Counted from the first letter of the stretch, positions 52,825 through 61,866 are shown. The stretch is 64,000 bases of DNA from Microvirga sp. BSC39 (GCF_000739015.1 NZ_JPUG01000078.1:310001-374000), one strand, 5' to 3'. A program made the numbers and translations. The notes: generated from the sequence alone by a model not told the origin.

Positions 52825-54900
52825 ATGGAAGCAGTTCAAACTACAGCGCTCGGCCGCAGCAGGGATCTGGCTTTCGCCGGCGGCGTGGTGGCCATTCTCG
52901 CCATTCTGTTCCTGCCGATTCCTCCCCTGCTGATCGACATGGGTCTCGCCCTCTCGGTCGCCATGTCGGTCCTGATCCTGATGGTGGCTCTCTGGATTCA
53001 GAAGCCTCTCGAATTTTCGGCCTTCCCGACAGTCCTTCTCATTGCGACACTGTTGCGCCTTGCCTTGAGCATCGCATCGACCCGCCTGATCCTATCCGAC
53101 GGTCACAAAGGCGTCGATGCAGCCGGGCACGTGATCAGCGGCTTCTCCCAATTCGTGATGAGCGGCGACTTCGTCATCGGTATCGTCGTCTTCATCATCC
53201 TCATTACCGTCAACTTCCTTGTCATCACCAAGGGCGCTACCCGTATCGCGGAGGTCGGCGCCCGCTTTACCCTCGATGCCATCCCCGGCAAGCAGATGGC
53301 GATCGACGCGGATCTGTCGGCGGGCCTGATCGACGAGAAGGAAGCCCAGAGGCGGCGGCGGGAACTCGAGGAGGAAAGCGCCTTCTTCGGCTCCATGGAC
53401 GGTGCCTCCAAGTTCGTCCGGGGCGAGGCCATCGCAAGCCTGATCACGATTGCGGTCAACATCTTCGGTGGGATCATCATCGGGGTGACCCGGCATGGCA
53501 TGCCGCTGTCCAAAGCGGCCGACGTGTTCACGCAGCTCTCCGTGGGCGATGGCCTCGTCAGCCAGATCCCGGCCCTGGTGGTTTCCCTCGCGGCTGGCCT
53601 TCTCGTCTCGAAGGGCGGCACGCGCGGTCAGGCGCAGCAGGCGGTTCTCGATCAGCTAGGAGCCTATCCGCGCGCGCTCATGGTGGCGTCCGCCCTGATG
53701 TTCGTCTTCGCCATCATGCCTGGGCTGCCCATGATTCCCTTCCTGCTGCTGGGCGGCTGCATGGCCTTCATCGCCTATGTGATCCCGAAGCAGCGGGCCG
53801 ATCAGGAAGCAAAGGTCAAGGCCAAAGTCGCCGAGGAGGAGCAGAAGAACCTGTTGGAGTCCCGCGATTCGGTGAAGGAGTCCCTGAAGCTGGCCGAGAT
53901 CGAGGTGTGCCTCGGCAAGCATCTCGCATCGTATCTGGCAAGCTCGCACGGGGATCTCGCGCATCGCGTCAGCAAGATGCGCAAGAAGTTCGCCCAGGAT
54001 TATGGCTTCGTCCTTCCGGACGTGAAACTCTCCGACAGCCTGTTGATCCCGCCGAAGAGCTATCAGATCAAGATCCACGGCACCGTGGTGGCGACGCAGG
54101 AGATCCGGCCGGGCGATCTTCTCGTGGTGCTGGGCGACGGCCCGATGCCGGACGTGCCGGGCGACGAGGTGCGCGAGCCTGCCTTCGGCATGAAGTCCCT
54201 ATGGATCTCCGACGTCTATGTGAACGAGATCAAGCGGCAGGGCTTCACGGCAGTTGACGGGGCTTCGGTCCTCCTCACCCACCTGAGCGAGGTGATCCGC
54301 AACAACCTTCCGCAGCTTCTCTCTTACAAGGACGTCCGCAATCTTCTGGACGGCCTGGACAGCGAGTACAAGCGGCTTCTCGACGACATCTGCCCCTCGC
54401 AGATCTCCTACTCGGGCCTCCAGGCCGTGCTGAAGCTCCTGTTGGCGGAGCGGGTTTCGATCCGCAACTTGAGCCTCATCCTCGAAGCGATTGCCGAGAT
54501 CGCCCCGCATGCGCGGCGGGCCGAGCAGTTGGTGGAGCATGTGCGGGTGCGCATCGCCCAGCAGATCTGCGGTGATCTGGCAGAAGGGGGCGCCCTCAAC
54601 GTGCTGCGTCTGGGCAACAAGTGGGACATCGCCTTCCACCAGAGCCTGAAGCGGGACGCAAAGGGCGACGTGGTCGAGTTCGATATCGATCCGCGTCTGG
54701 TCGAACAGTTCGGCACCGAGGCGTCCGAGGCGATCAAAGCCCGGATGGGGCAGGTTCAGACCTTCGCCATCGTGACCGCGCCGGACGCGCGTCCCTATGT
54801 GCGGATGATCATCGAGCGCATGTTCTCCTCACTGCCCGTGCTGTCCCACCTGGAAATCGCGCGCGGCGTGGAGGTCAATTCCCTCGGTACGGTTTCGTGA
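52825..54900 (+). CDS. flhA: Flagellar export gate protein FlhA
   Basis: 691 residues. Eight membrane helices in the first 330 residues with the FHIPEP-type region (FSAFPTVLLIATLLRLALSIASTR), TKGATRIAEVGARFTLDAIPGKQMAID and RRRELEEESAFFGSMDGASKFVRG (pieces). The cytoplasmic C-terminal half forms the nonameric docking ring. First gene of a nine-gene unit running to cheR. Its stop overlaps the fliR GTG. Confidence 0.97.
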   Translation: MEAVQTTALGRSRDLAFAGGVVAILAILFLPIPPLLIDMGLALSVAMSVLILMVALWIQKPLEFSAFPTVLLIATLLRLALSIASTRLILSDGHKGVDAAGHVISGFSQFVMSGDFVIGIVVFIILITVNFLVITKGATRIAEVGARFTLDAIPGKQMAIDADLSAGLIDEKEAQRRRRELEEESAFFGSMDGASKFVRGEAIASLITIAVNIFGGIIIGVTRHGMPLSKAADVFTQLSVGDGLVSQIPALVVSLAAGLLVSKGGTRGQAQQAVLDQLGAYPRALMVASALMFVFAIMPGLPMIPFLLLGGCMAFIAYVIPKQRADQEAKVKAKVAEEEQKNLLESRDSVKESLKLAEIEVCLGKHLASYLASSHGDLAHRVSKMRKKFAQDYGFVLPDVKLSDSLLIPPKSYQIKIHGTVVATQEIRPGDLLVVLGDGPMPDVPGDEVREPAFGMKSLWISDVYVNEIKRQGFTAVDGASVLLTHLSEVIRNNLPQLLSYKDVRNLLDGLDSEYKRLLDDICPSQISYSGLQAVLKLLLAERVSIRNLSLILEAIAEIAPHARRAEQLVEHVRVRIAQQICGDLAEGGALNVLRLGNKWDIAFHQSLKRDAKGDVVEFDIDPRLVEQFGTEASEAIKARMGQVQTFAIVTAPDARPYVRMIIERMFSSLPVLSHLEIARGVEVNSLGTVS

Positions 54901-55652
54901 CCCAGGCCTCCTCCGAGATCCTGCTCGGGATCTTCCTGATCTTCTGCCGGGTTGGCGGCTGCCTGCTCATCGCCCCCGGCTTCTCGAGCTTCCGGATCCC
55001 GCTTCAAGTCCGCCTGTTCATCGCCCTGACCACGAGCCTCGCCTTGGCCCCGGTCCTTCTGACGAAGCTGCGCGATGGGGTGACGGCGCTCGTGCCCGCC
55101 ACGATGCTCGCCTCGATCGGGTCCGAATTGCTGACAGGCCTTCTGATCGGTCTGCTGGGGCGTGTCTACTTTCTGGCCCTGCAGACGATGCTGGGCGCCG
55201 TTGCCATGGCGCTGGGCCTCGGCGGCATGCCTGGCACGCCCATCGACGAATCCGAGCCCCTTCCGCCGATCAGCTCCTTCATCATGATGGCGGCAACCGC
55301 GATCCTGTTCTTCTCTGATCTGCACTGGGAGCTCTACCGCGGTCTGGTGGAATCCTATACGCGATTGCCGATAGGCGAAGGATTTGGGGCGCGCCTGTCC
55401 TTGACTCAGCTGGTGGACCAGATCGCCGCGGCCTTCGTTCTGGCCCTCAGGATCAGCAGCCCCTTCATTCTCTATTCGGTCATCGTCAACCTGGCGGTGG
55501 GGCTCACCAACAAACTGACGCCGCAGATCCCGGTCTACTTCCTGGCAACGCCCTTCATCATGCTCGGCGGCCTGTTCATCATGTACTTCGCCGCCCAGGA
55601 TTACGTTCTCCTCTTCATGGATGCGTTTTCCACCTGGCTCCGAAACGGGTAA
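54897..55652 (+). CDS. fliR: Flagellar export gate protein FliR
   Basis: 251 residues from GTG at 54897 (GTGA overlap with flhA); the much longer open frame upstream is antisense-type noise inside flhA. About six membrane helices with LIFCRVGGCLLIAPGFSS, VRLFIALTTSLALAPVL and, near the end, FLATPFIMLGGLFIMYF. Completes the FliPQR gate. Confidence 0.95.
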   Translation: MTQASSEILLGIFLIFCRVGGCLLIAPGFSSFRIPLQVRLFIALTTSLALAPVLLTKLRDGVTALVPATMLASIGSELLTGLLIGLLGRVYFLALQTMLGAVAMALGLGGMPGTPIDESEPLPPISSFIMMAATAILFFSDLHWELYRGLVESYTRLPIGEGFGARLSLTQLVDQIAAAFVLALRISSPFILYSVIVNLAVGLTNKLTPQIPVYFLATPFIMLGGLFIMYFAAQDYVLLFMDAFSTWLRNG

Positions 55653-55656
55653 CTAC

Positions 55657-56055
55657 ATGAAACAGCGCATTCGCAAGATCGACCGTATCCTGAAGGTCCA
55701 GGAGCGCCTCAAGCAGGAGGCGGAGCTGAAGGTCTCGCTTCTGGAAAGGGAAGCTGCAGAGCTGCGGACGGCGCAGGAGGCGATCATTCACTCGATGAAC
55801 GATCACGACACGCTGCACGGATTGTTCGTGGATGTGGCCGCCAAGCGACTGCAGGCCCTGTCGACGCAGGAAGGGCACGTCGAGAAGGCGAAGGTTGCGC
55901 AGAAAGCGGTTGCTTTCGAGAAGGCCATGCAGGCGAAGCGGACGGAGAAGATGCTGACGAACATGAGGGATCAGAACCGGCGTGAAACGGAGAAGAAGGA
56001 TCTGGCTTCGATCCTTGAGACCCTGGCGAAGGGCGGCAGCGCAAGCTTCCCGTAA
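55657..56055 (+). CDS. fliJ: FliJ-like export chaperone
   Basis: 132 residues from ATG at 55657 (MKQRIRKIDRIL), four bases after fliR. Nearly all helical and highly charged with heptad patterns, as expected for the coiled-coil FliJ that sits in the FliI ring and links it to FlhA. Sequence identity in this family is poor; length, coiled-coil nature and place after fliR support the call. Confidence 0.75.
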   Translation: MKQRIRKIDRILKVQERLKQEAELKVSLLEREAAELRTAQEAIIHSMNDHDTLHGLFVDVAAKRLQALSTQEGHVEKAKVAQKAVAFEKAMQAKRTEKMLTNMRDQNRRETEKKDLASILETLAKGGSASFP

Positions 56056-56102
56056 GCTAGCCGATGTAGAAAAGGCCGAACGCAAGAACCGAGAGTGACG
56101 CG

Positions 56103-56606
56103 ATGGCGATCAGCCCGCCCTCAGACATTATCAACGACGTTGCAAGAGCAGCCGACCCGACCCGCCTTCAGGCCGCCTCCCGCAAGCTCATGGAGGGCGC
56201 CTCGCCTGCGGAGGGAGCGAGCTTCGACGACGCCGTGAAGGAAGCCGCGGACAAGCCCCTTATGATGCCCGGCGCCGACATCTATTCCATCCGCAACTCG
56301 CTGCGCAACGATGCCGAGACCGTGAACGCCGGGAAGGTGCGCAAGGCGCATCAGGAATTCGAGGCCTATATCCTGCAGACCTTCGTCGAGTCGATGCTGC
56401 CCAAGGATGCCGAGAATACCTATGGCAAGGGCAATGCGGGCTCGATCTGGAAATCGATGCTGGCGGAACAGATCGGCGGGCAGCTGTCGAAGGCCGGCGG
56501 TATCGGAATTGCCGAGAGGCTTCTCGATGCGCGCAAGCAAGGCCCATCCGCAGTCGCACCGCAGATGCCAGTCCAGTCTATGAGCACCCTGCTCGGCAAG
56601 GTTTAG
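56103..56606 (+). CDS. flgJ: Rod-binding protein (FlgJ N-terminal domain only)
   Basis: 167 residues. The FlgJ rod-binding core is KVRKAHQEFEAYILQTFVESMLPKD followed by SIWKSMLAEQIGGQLSKAGGIGIAERLL (pieces). The muramidase domain of enterobacterial FlgJ is absent, which fits the separate transglycosylase at 38042. It acts as a scaffold for rod assembly in the periplasm. Confidence 0.9.
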   Translation: MAISPPSDIINDVARAADPTRLQAASRKLMEGASPAEGASFDDAVKEAADKPLMMPGADIYSIRNSLRNDAETVNAGKVRKAHQEFEAYILQTFVESMLPKDAENTYGKGNAGSIWKSMLAEQIGGQLSKAGGIGIAERLLDARKQGPSAVAPQMPVQSMSTLLGKV

Positions 56607-56640
56607 CGTCGGCCGCGAGAGATCATTCGAACAAAGGAAC

Positions 56641-56991
56641 ATGCCCATGCTGATGAAATCGCTGGATCGCCTTGAAGAGACGCTCGACATGGAAACATCG
56701 GCGCTCCTGGCGCGGGATCTCTCCAATCTGGATGAGTTCAACCGCCGCAAGAGCCAGTGCCTGCTCGAAATCAGCCGGATCGTCCGGACGGCCGAGATCA
56801 GTGCTCTGGATCCCGATGCGACCAGACGCCTGCAGAATTTGCAGGGGAAGATCGAGCAGAACCAGGATATCCTCCGGCGCCACATGCATGCCGTGCAGGA
56901 GGTCGCAAGCATCATCTCGACCGCAATCCAGAAGGCTGAGTCCGACAGCACCTATTCGGCTCATGTCGCAAAGGCAGGTTACGGCGCATGA
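56641..56991 (+). CDS. FlgN-like export chaperone candidate
   Basis: 116 residues, soluble and helical (LDRLEETLDMETSALLARDL, DEFNRRKSQCLLEISRIV, LQGKIEQNQDILRRHMHAVQEV). The size, the three-helix pattern and the position in a flagellar operon are those of FlgN-type chaperones for FlgK and FlgL. No diagnostic motif exists, so the family call is tentative. AAAGGA precedes the ATG; the stop overlaps the next gene (ATGA). Confidence 0.65.
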   Translation: MPMLMKSLDRLEETLDMETSALLARDLSNLDEFNRRKSQCLLEISRIVRTAEISALDPDATRRLQNLQGKIEQNQDILRRHMHAVQEVASIISTAIQKAESDSTYSAHVAKAGYGA

Positions 56992-57437
56992 TCAAGAACG
57001 TCATGGCGGGCTTCTGGGTCTGTGCCGTCACGCTGGCCTCGTGCTATGCGGCGGTCACCTGGACTGTCGGAAAGGCGCCAGTCGAGCACAAGGGAAGTTA
57101 TGAAGGCCTGCAGTACAAGAAGCTGCCGCCGATGAACATCCCGGTGATCGCCGAGGGAGCCGTCCAGGGATACGTGATCGCCAACTTGGTCTTCACGGCC
57201 GACGCCAAGACGCTGCGGGAGATCTCGATTCCACCGGAAGCCTTCATCCAGGACGAAGTCTTCCGATACGTCTATGCCGACGAGACCCTCGATTTCAGAA
57301 AACTGTCCCGGTACAACGTCAATGGGATGATCGGCAACGTTCGAGACAAGATCAACAAGCGCCTGGGTGCCGAGATCGTCAAGGAAATCCTGGTCGAAAA
57401 TTTCAACTTCGTCGACAAGTCCGCCATTCGCTCCTAG
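56988..57437 (+). CDS. FliL-like membrane-anchored periplasmic protein
   Basis: 149 residues: one N-terminal membrane helix (about 6-27), a periplasmic domain beginning LQYKKLPPMNIPVI, and a C-terminal MIGNVRDKINKRLGAEIVKEILVENFNFVD. The layout and the ending match FliL, where a helix of NxxxDxIN type precedes a final strand, but overall similarity to the fliL product here is low. It may be a second stator-associated FliL or a separate family. Overlaps the FlgN-like gene by four bases. Confidence 0.65.
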   Translation: MIKNVMAGFWVCAVTLASCYAAVTWTVGKAPVEHKGSYEGLQYKKLPPMNIPVIAEGAVQGYVIANLVFTADAKTLREISIPPEAFIQDEVFRYVYADETLDFRKLSRYNVNGMIGNVRDKINKRLGAEIVKEILVENFNFVDKSAIRS

Positions 57438-57487
57438 CCGGCATGCGCTCCGCCAGGAGCCGGCCGCCAGGGACAGGAATTTTTTAA

Positions 57488-57871
57488 ATGAGTTATTGCT
57501 TGATCATTGATGACTCCCGCGTCATCCGGAAAGTCTCCCGCGAGATCGCCGAAGGATTGTCCTTTCGGGTGGCGGAGGCGGAGAACGGCGAGGTAGGGCT
57601 CCAGGCGTGCCGGGCGGAAATGCCTGACGTGATCCTCCTCGACTGGAACATGCCCGTCATGGACGGGTACAGCTTCCTCAAGCACCTGCGTGCAACGCCC
57701 GAGGGACAGGTCCCGAAGGTCGTGTTCTGCACGACGGAGAACGATCTCGATCATATCACGCGAGCTCTGGATGCCGGAGCGAACGAGTACATCATGAAGC
57801 CGTTCGACCGGGATATCCTCGCAGCCAAGTTCCAGGAACTTGGCGTCCTCCCTGTCTCCCATTCAGCGTGA
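57488..57871 (+). CDS. cheY: Chemotaxis response regulator CheY (second copy)
   Basis: 127 residues, single receiver: IIDDSRVIRKVSREIAEGL, phospho-Asp in LLDWNMPVMDG, Thr in CTTENDLDHI, Lys in MKPFDRDIL. It differs clearly from the CheY at 17923. Rhizobia often carry one motor-binding CheY and one sink CheY; here the pair is in different operons, and this one is linked with cheB and cheR. Which role it plays cannot be told from sequence. Five bases separate it from the cheB start. Confidence 0.93.
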   Translation: MSYCLIIDDSRVIRKVSREIAEGLSFRVAEAENGEVGLQACRAEMPDVILLDWNMPVMDGYSFLKHLRATPEGQVPKVVFCTTENDLDHITRALDAGANEYIMKPFDRDILAAKFQELGVLPVSHSA

Positions 57872-57875
57872 CATC

Positions 57876-58991
57876 ATGTCGATTGCTCCTGTCATTCAGC
57901 CCGTTCCCGCTCAGAGCAGGCCCACCCGCGTCATGATCGTCGACGACAGCGCCGTCATCCGTGGGATGATCGCGCGCTGGCTCACCGAGGCCGGCGGTTT
58001 CGAGATCGTCGCCACGGCATCCAACGGGCGCATGGCGGTGGATGCCGCCGAGCGTTCCAAGCCGGAGATCATCCTCCTCGATATCGAGATGCCGGAGGTC
58101 GACGGGCTCGCGGCCCTTCCCATGATCCTCAAGGTTCAGCCGACGAGCAAGGTCATCGTCATTTCGACGCTGACACTGAGGAATGCGGAAATCTCGCTGA
58201 AGTGTCTCTCCCTGGGGGCCGTCGATTACCTCGCAAAGCCGGAAAGCGCCCGCGCGGCAGGGGCGGCGGCCGATTTCCGGCGCGACCTGATCGAGAAGCT
58301 GCGTGCCCTGGGCGAGGCGAAGAGCCGCCAGGCGCGATCGCCGGTGCCGGTATTCCCCATCCTGCCGAGACCGGCCGCGGCGCCTGTTGTGAAGCCCGGC
58401 ACGGTGAAGCCGCAATGCCTGCTGATCGGATCGTCCACCGGGGGGCCACGGGCCGTCGAACGGGTCCTGCTCGATCTCAAACCCGCCCTTTCGAGCATCC
58501 CGGTCTTGATCGTGCAGCACATGCCCGCGATGTTCACGGCCGTCTTCGCCGAGCACCTGCAGTCCTTCCTCTCCGTTCCGGCCCGTGAGGCCAAGGACGG
58601 TGACGTCGTCAGCCCCGGAACGATTCTCGTCGCTCCCGGAGGTCGGCACATGGGCGTGGTGTCTTCCGGCGGCAGGGCCGTCATTCGGCTGAACGACGGG
58701 CCGCCTGAGAATTTCTGCCGCCCCGCCGTTGACGTGCTCTTCCGGGAAGCTGCCGGCGTGTTCGGCGCCTCTGCCATTGCGGCGGTTCTCACGGGCATGG
58801 GATCGGACGGAACGCACGGGGCGCGCCACCTCACGAAGGCGGGCGCGACGATCATCGCACAGGACGAGGCCACGAGCATCGTCTGGGGAATGCCGGGAAG
58901 TATCGTGAAGGCCGGACTGGCACACGAGATCCTTCCCCTGGAATCCATCGGCCGCTCCTTGAAGGGCCACATCACCGGATCTTCGAAATGA
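57876..58991 (+). CDS. cheB: Receptor methylesterase/deamidase CheB
   Basis: 371 residues from ATG at 57876; a TTG upstream lies inside cheY. Receiver (18-135) with phospho-Asp69 in IILLDIEMPEVDG, a linker, and the esterase domain (about 180-370) with Ser in GSSTGGPRAVE, His in VQHMPAMFT and Asp in GMGSDGTHGA. It removes receptor methyl groups for adaptation. The stop overlaps cheR (ATGA). Confidence 0.96.
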   Translation: MSIAPVIQPVPAQSRPTRVMIVDDSAVIRGMIARWLTEAGGFEIVATASNGRMAVDAAERSKPEIILLDIEMPEVDGLAALPMILKVQPTSKVIVISTLTLRNAEISLKCLSLGAVDYLAKPESARAAGAAADFRRDLIEKLRALGEAKSRQARSPVPVFPILPRPAAAPVVKPGTVKPQCLLIGSSTGGPRAVERVLLDLKPALSSIPVLIVQHMPAMFTAVFAEHLQSFLSVPAREAKDGDVVSPGTILVAPGGRHMGVVSSGGRAVIRLNDGPPENFCRPAVDVLFREAAGVFGASAIAAVLTGMGSDGTHGARHLTKAGATIIAQDEATSIVWGMPGSIVKAGLAHEILPLESIGRSLKGHITGSSK

Positions 58992-59839
58992 CCGAGGCCG
59001 AATTCGACGCCCTGCGCGTCTTTCTCAAAGCCCGCTCGGGCCTGGCGCTGTCCCCGGACAAGCGATATCTCGTGGAGAGCCGCCTCTCATCGGTCTGCAC
59101 GCGATTCAAGATCGACAGCCTGTCGCATCTGGTCCGCGAGATCAGGGCAGGGCGGTCCATCGCCCTGGAGAAGGCCACCATCGAGGCGATGACCACGAAC
59201 GAGACCTTCTTCTTCCGGGACAAGGCACCGTTCGACCTGTTTCAGGATGTGCTGCTGCCGAAATACCTGAAGGAGCGCGCCTCGACCCGCAGGCTTCGGA
59301 TCTGGTGCGCGGCGGCCTCCACGGGCCAAGAGCCGTACTCGCTTGCCATGCTGCTCAAGGAGGCCGCTCCCCGCATGCCCGGCTGGCACATCGACATCGT
59401 GGCCTCGGACATCTCCACCGATGTTCTGGAGAAGGCGAAGGCCGGATTCTACAATCAGTTCGAAGTGCAGCGCGGGCTGCCGATCCGCCTGCTGGTCAAA
59501 TACTTCACGCAAGTGGGCGACCAGTGGCAGATCGCGCCCGAGATCCGCGCCATGGTGGACTATCGCTACCTGAACCTGATCGAGGACTTCAATCGCCTGG
59601 GCCAGTTCGACATCGTCTACTGCCGCAACGTGCTGATCTACTTCGACGCCAACCTCAAGGCCGATGTGCTGCGCCGGATCGCCAACGTCATGGCGCCCGA
59701 CGGCTCCCTGCTGCTCGGCGCGTCGGAGACGGTGCTCGGCGTGACCGACGCGCTGACGCTCGACCCCGCTCATCGCGGCCTGTATTCCAAGAACAGTTCG
59801 AGCACCTCGCCAAAGATGTTTGCCGTCGGAGGACGGTAA
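58988..59839 (+). CDS. cheR: Receptor methyltransferase CheR
   Basis: 283 residues. N-terminal helical domain (1-75), then the SAM-dependent methyltransferase with TTNETFFFRD, WCAAASTGQEPYSLAM (SAM loop), ASDISTDVL and FDIVYCRNVLIYFD. Works with CheB in adaptation. Last gene of the flhA unit; the C-terminus lacks a receptor-tethering pentapeptide-binding extension of unusual length. Confidence 0.96.
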   Translation: MTEAEFDALRVFLKARSGLALSPDKRYLVESRLSSVCTRFKIDSLSHLVREIRAGRSIALEKATIEAMTTNETFFFRDKAPFDLFQDVLLPKYLKERASTRRLRIWCAAASTGQEPYSLAMLLKEAAPRMPGWHIDIVASDISTDVLEKAKAGFYNQFEVQRGLPIRLLVKYFTQVGDQWQIAPEIRAMVDYRYLNLIEDFNRLGQFDIVYCRNVLIYFDANLKADVLRRIANVMAPDGSLLLGASETVLGVTDALTLDPAHRGLYSKNSSSTSPKMFAVGGR

Positions 59840-59943
59840 ATCCGGGGGACGAAGGTGGAATTGTCTTAGTTATCGCTCTTGCGGAAGTGCCATTCTACGC
59901 ATGGGCGGCGCCTCTTAACAGTAAGTCATCCAGCTCTTCATAG

Positions 59944-59959
59944 TTAACAAAAGATTAAC
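59944..59959. promoter_or_regulatory. CtrA-type full site TTAA-N7-TTAAC
   Basis: TTAA (59944-59947), seven bases, TTAAC (59955-59959): an exact match to the classical CtrA consensus, about 40 bases upstream of the proposed flagellin -35. It is the only exact copy I noticed in the intergenic regions of the window. Confidence 0.5.
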
Positions 59960-59995
59960 AGAAAAAAAAATCTGCTCCAACGTCGATCTTAATGC

Positions 59996-60024
59996 TTGAC
60001 GCTAGAGGAGGGGGTTGGTAGACA
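59996..60024 (+). promoter_or_regulatory. Candidate flagellin promoter
   Basis: TTGACG (59996-60001), 17 bases, TAGACA (60019-60024). This is a reasonable housekeeping-type promoter with a start expected near 60031. No experimental support; the -10 is weak. Confidence 0.45.
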
Positions 60025-60030
60025 AGAGCT

Positions 60031-60252
60031 GCAAGCACCGCAGACGGGGAACGTAAGGTTCTCCAGGTGCCGAGAAAGCACTATGGTACGCCTTCTCTCG
60101 AAGGCCAGGCATGATGCCATCCCATTTTGCCGGTAAAGCCCGGATGTCATGTGAGCAGCGGATCGAGATTCTCTCGAGGCATGAAGCCACTCCGCTGGGT
60201 CGGTTAGATCCCGACATTCCCTGAACACTCACATCATTCAAGGAAGAAGCAC
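60031..60252 (+). promoter_or_regulatory. Long structured leader of flagellin mRNA
   Basis: About 220 bases from the proposed start to the flagellin ATG with no reading frame of note. Small hairpins: GCCTTC-TCTC-GAAGGC (60090-60105), TCGAGA-TTC-TCTCGA (60163-60177) and GTCGG/CCGAC (60199-60203, 60211-60215). The ribosome site AAGGAAG lies near 60240. Because FlbT and FlaF are encoded here, this is the probable place of their action. Confidence 0.5.
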
Positions 60253-61809
60253 ATGTCTTCGATCAACACGAACCTCTCCGCCATCACGGCTCTGCAGGCT
60301 CTCAAGAGCACGCAGAACGCAATGAACAAGAACCAGAACCAGATCTCCACGGGTCTGCGTGTCGGCGAGGCTTCCCACAACGCCTCCTACTGGTCGATCT
60401 CGACCAAGATGAAGTCTGACAACGGCGCTCTCAGCGCTGTGAAGGACTCCATCAAGCAGTCCAAGGCCATGATCAACACCTACACCTCGGCCATGGACAA
60501 GACGCTGACCTACCTGAACGAGATGAAGAAGGGTCTCGTTTCGGCAAGCCAGCCGGGTGCGGATCTCGAGAAGATCCAGACCGAGTTCACTGCCAAGATC
60601 AGCGGTATGAAGAGCACCGCCGGATCCGCAGCGTTCAACGGTCAGAACTGGCTGGCCGGCGAGGGCGGACTTGCAAAGCTCGTCACATCCTATGACGGTG
60701 GCTCGCAGTCGGTCGGTACTCTTGCGATCGATACGTCCAAGACCACCCTGTTCAAGGATGCCGTCACCGGAACCGGTGGCATTCTCGGCGACGTCGCCAA
60801 GATCAACATCGACGGTCAAGCCGGCTATGTGGACATCACGTTCCCGGAAAAGACCGGCGCCTCCGCCGCTAACATGGGCGTCAGCCGTGGCGACCAGCTT
60901 TCCGTCAGCATCAACGGCGCCGCTGCCACAGTGCTGACGATCGACGACGCCAGCATCAACACCATGGATGAACTTGTCGACCGCATCAACGGTGACACCA
61001 AGTTCAATGGTGCAGTTGTGGCCTCGAAGACTGACGACGGTAAGCTGCGCCTCACCGCCAAGAATGCAACTGCCAACATCACTGCAACCTACACCGATAA
61101 CACTGCTGCAAGCGCAACGTCTCGCGCCGAGAACATTCGCGCCGGAGCCATTGAAGCTGGCAACGGCACGACGCAGGGTGGAAAGGCAACAATCTCCGGC
61201 ATCGTTGCTGGTGACTACACTGCAATCACGGATGACGAGCTCCGCTTCACCCTCACTGATGGCACCGAGCAGATCTTCTCTCTGGGAGGTTCCGGCGTCA
61301 CAGACAATCTGAGCCTCGCTAAGGCCATCAACTCCAACAAGGAGCTGAGCGCCCAAGTGACGGCCAGTGTGGATGGGAACGGCGCTCTCGTTCTGCAGGC
61401 CAAGGATCCGTCGAAGAACATCGAAAGTGCTTCTTACCGGAACGTCACCACAGCTGAAGGCGCTGGCGGCACGCCGGTGACGGGAGCGGATGTCCCAACC
61501 AGCAAGGTCTATGACTCGACCGTCGCTTCCAAGCTCGCTGCCGCGCTGAAGGAAGTTGATGAGGCGATCAACAAGGTCACGGAAGGCTCCGCCATGCTCG
61601 GCGCCAACAAGGCCCTGCTTGAGACCCAGGAAGAGTTCATCGGTGTCCTGTCCGACTCGCTGACGGCTGGTGTGAGCGCCTTCATCGACGCCGACATGAA
61701 CGAGGTGTCGACCCGCAACCAGGCTCTGCAGACTCAGCAGCAGCTCGGCGTGCAGGCTCTCTCGATGGCGAACCAGAACAGCCAGATGATCCTGAAGCTC
61801 TTCCAGTAA
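60253..61809 (+). CDS. Flagellin
   Basis: 518 residues. Conserved N-terminal MSSINTNLSAITALQAL, QISTGLRVGEASHNASYWSI, and C-terminal DADMNEVSTRNQALQTQQQL and SMANQNSQMILKLFQ form the D0/D1 coiled coil. The centre carries two related beta modules, about 214-285 (LSVSINGAAATVLTI ... ELVDRING) and 328-400 (LRFTLTDGTEQIFSL ... LAKAINSNKELSAQV), like those in FlgE and FlgL. It is larger than common rhizobial flagellins (about 320-400). Only one flagellin gene is in the window; others may exist elsewhere. Ser/Thr-rich surface domains could be glycosylated. Confidence 0.95.
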   Translation: MSSINTNLSAITALQALKSTQNAMNKNQNQISTGLRVGEASHNASYWSISTKMKSDNGALSAVKDSIKQSKAMINTYTSAMDKTLTYLNEMKKGLVSASQPGADLEKIQTEFTAKISGMKSTAGSAAFNGQNWLAGEGGLAKLVTSYDGGSQSVGTLAIDTSKTTLFKDAVTGTGGILGDVAKINIDGQAGYVDITFPEKTGASAANMGVSRGDQLSVSINGAAATVLTIDDASINTMDELVDRINGDTKFNGAVVASKTDDGKLRLTAKNATANITATYTDNTAASATSRAENIRAGAIEAGNGTTQGGKATISGIVAGDYTAITDDELRFTLTDGTEQIFSLGGSGVTDNLSLAKAINSNKELSAQVTASVDGNGALVLQAKDPSKNIESASYRNVTTAEGAGGTPVTGADVPTSKVYDSTVASKLAAALKEVDEAINKVTEGSAMLGANKALLETQEEFIGVLSDSLTAGVSAFIDADMNEVSTRNQALQTQQQLGVQALSMANQNSQMILKLFQ

Positions 61810-61833
61810 GAGTTCCGGTATCTGCCTGAAAAG

Positions 61834-61866
61834 GAGCCTCGCCTTGCAAAGGGCGAGGCTCTTTTC
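61834..61866 (+). terminator. Rho-independent terminator of flagellin
   Basis: GAGCCTCGCC (61834-61843 region), an 8-base loop and its exact complement (61852-61861) followed by TTTTC. It lies 25 bases after the flagellin stop. Confidence 0.85.

Noticed and set aside
57792..58970. 392-aa frame antisense to cheB
   Set aside because: Mirrors cheB exactly and has the composition of a shadow frame.
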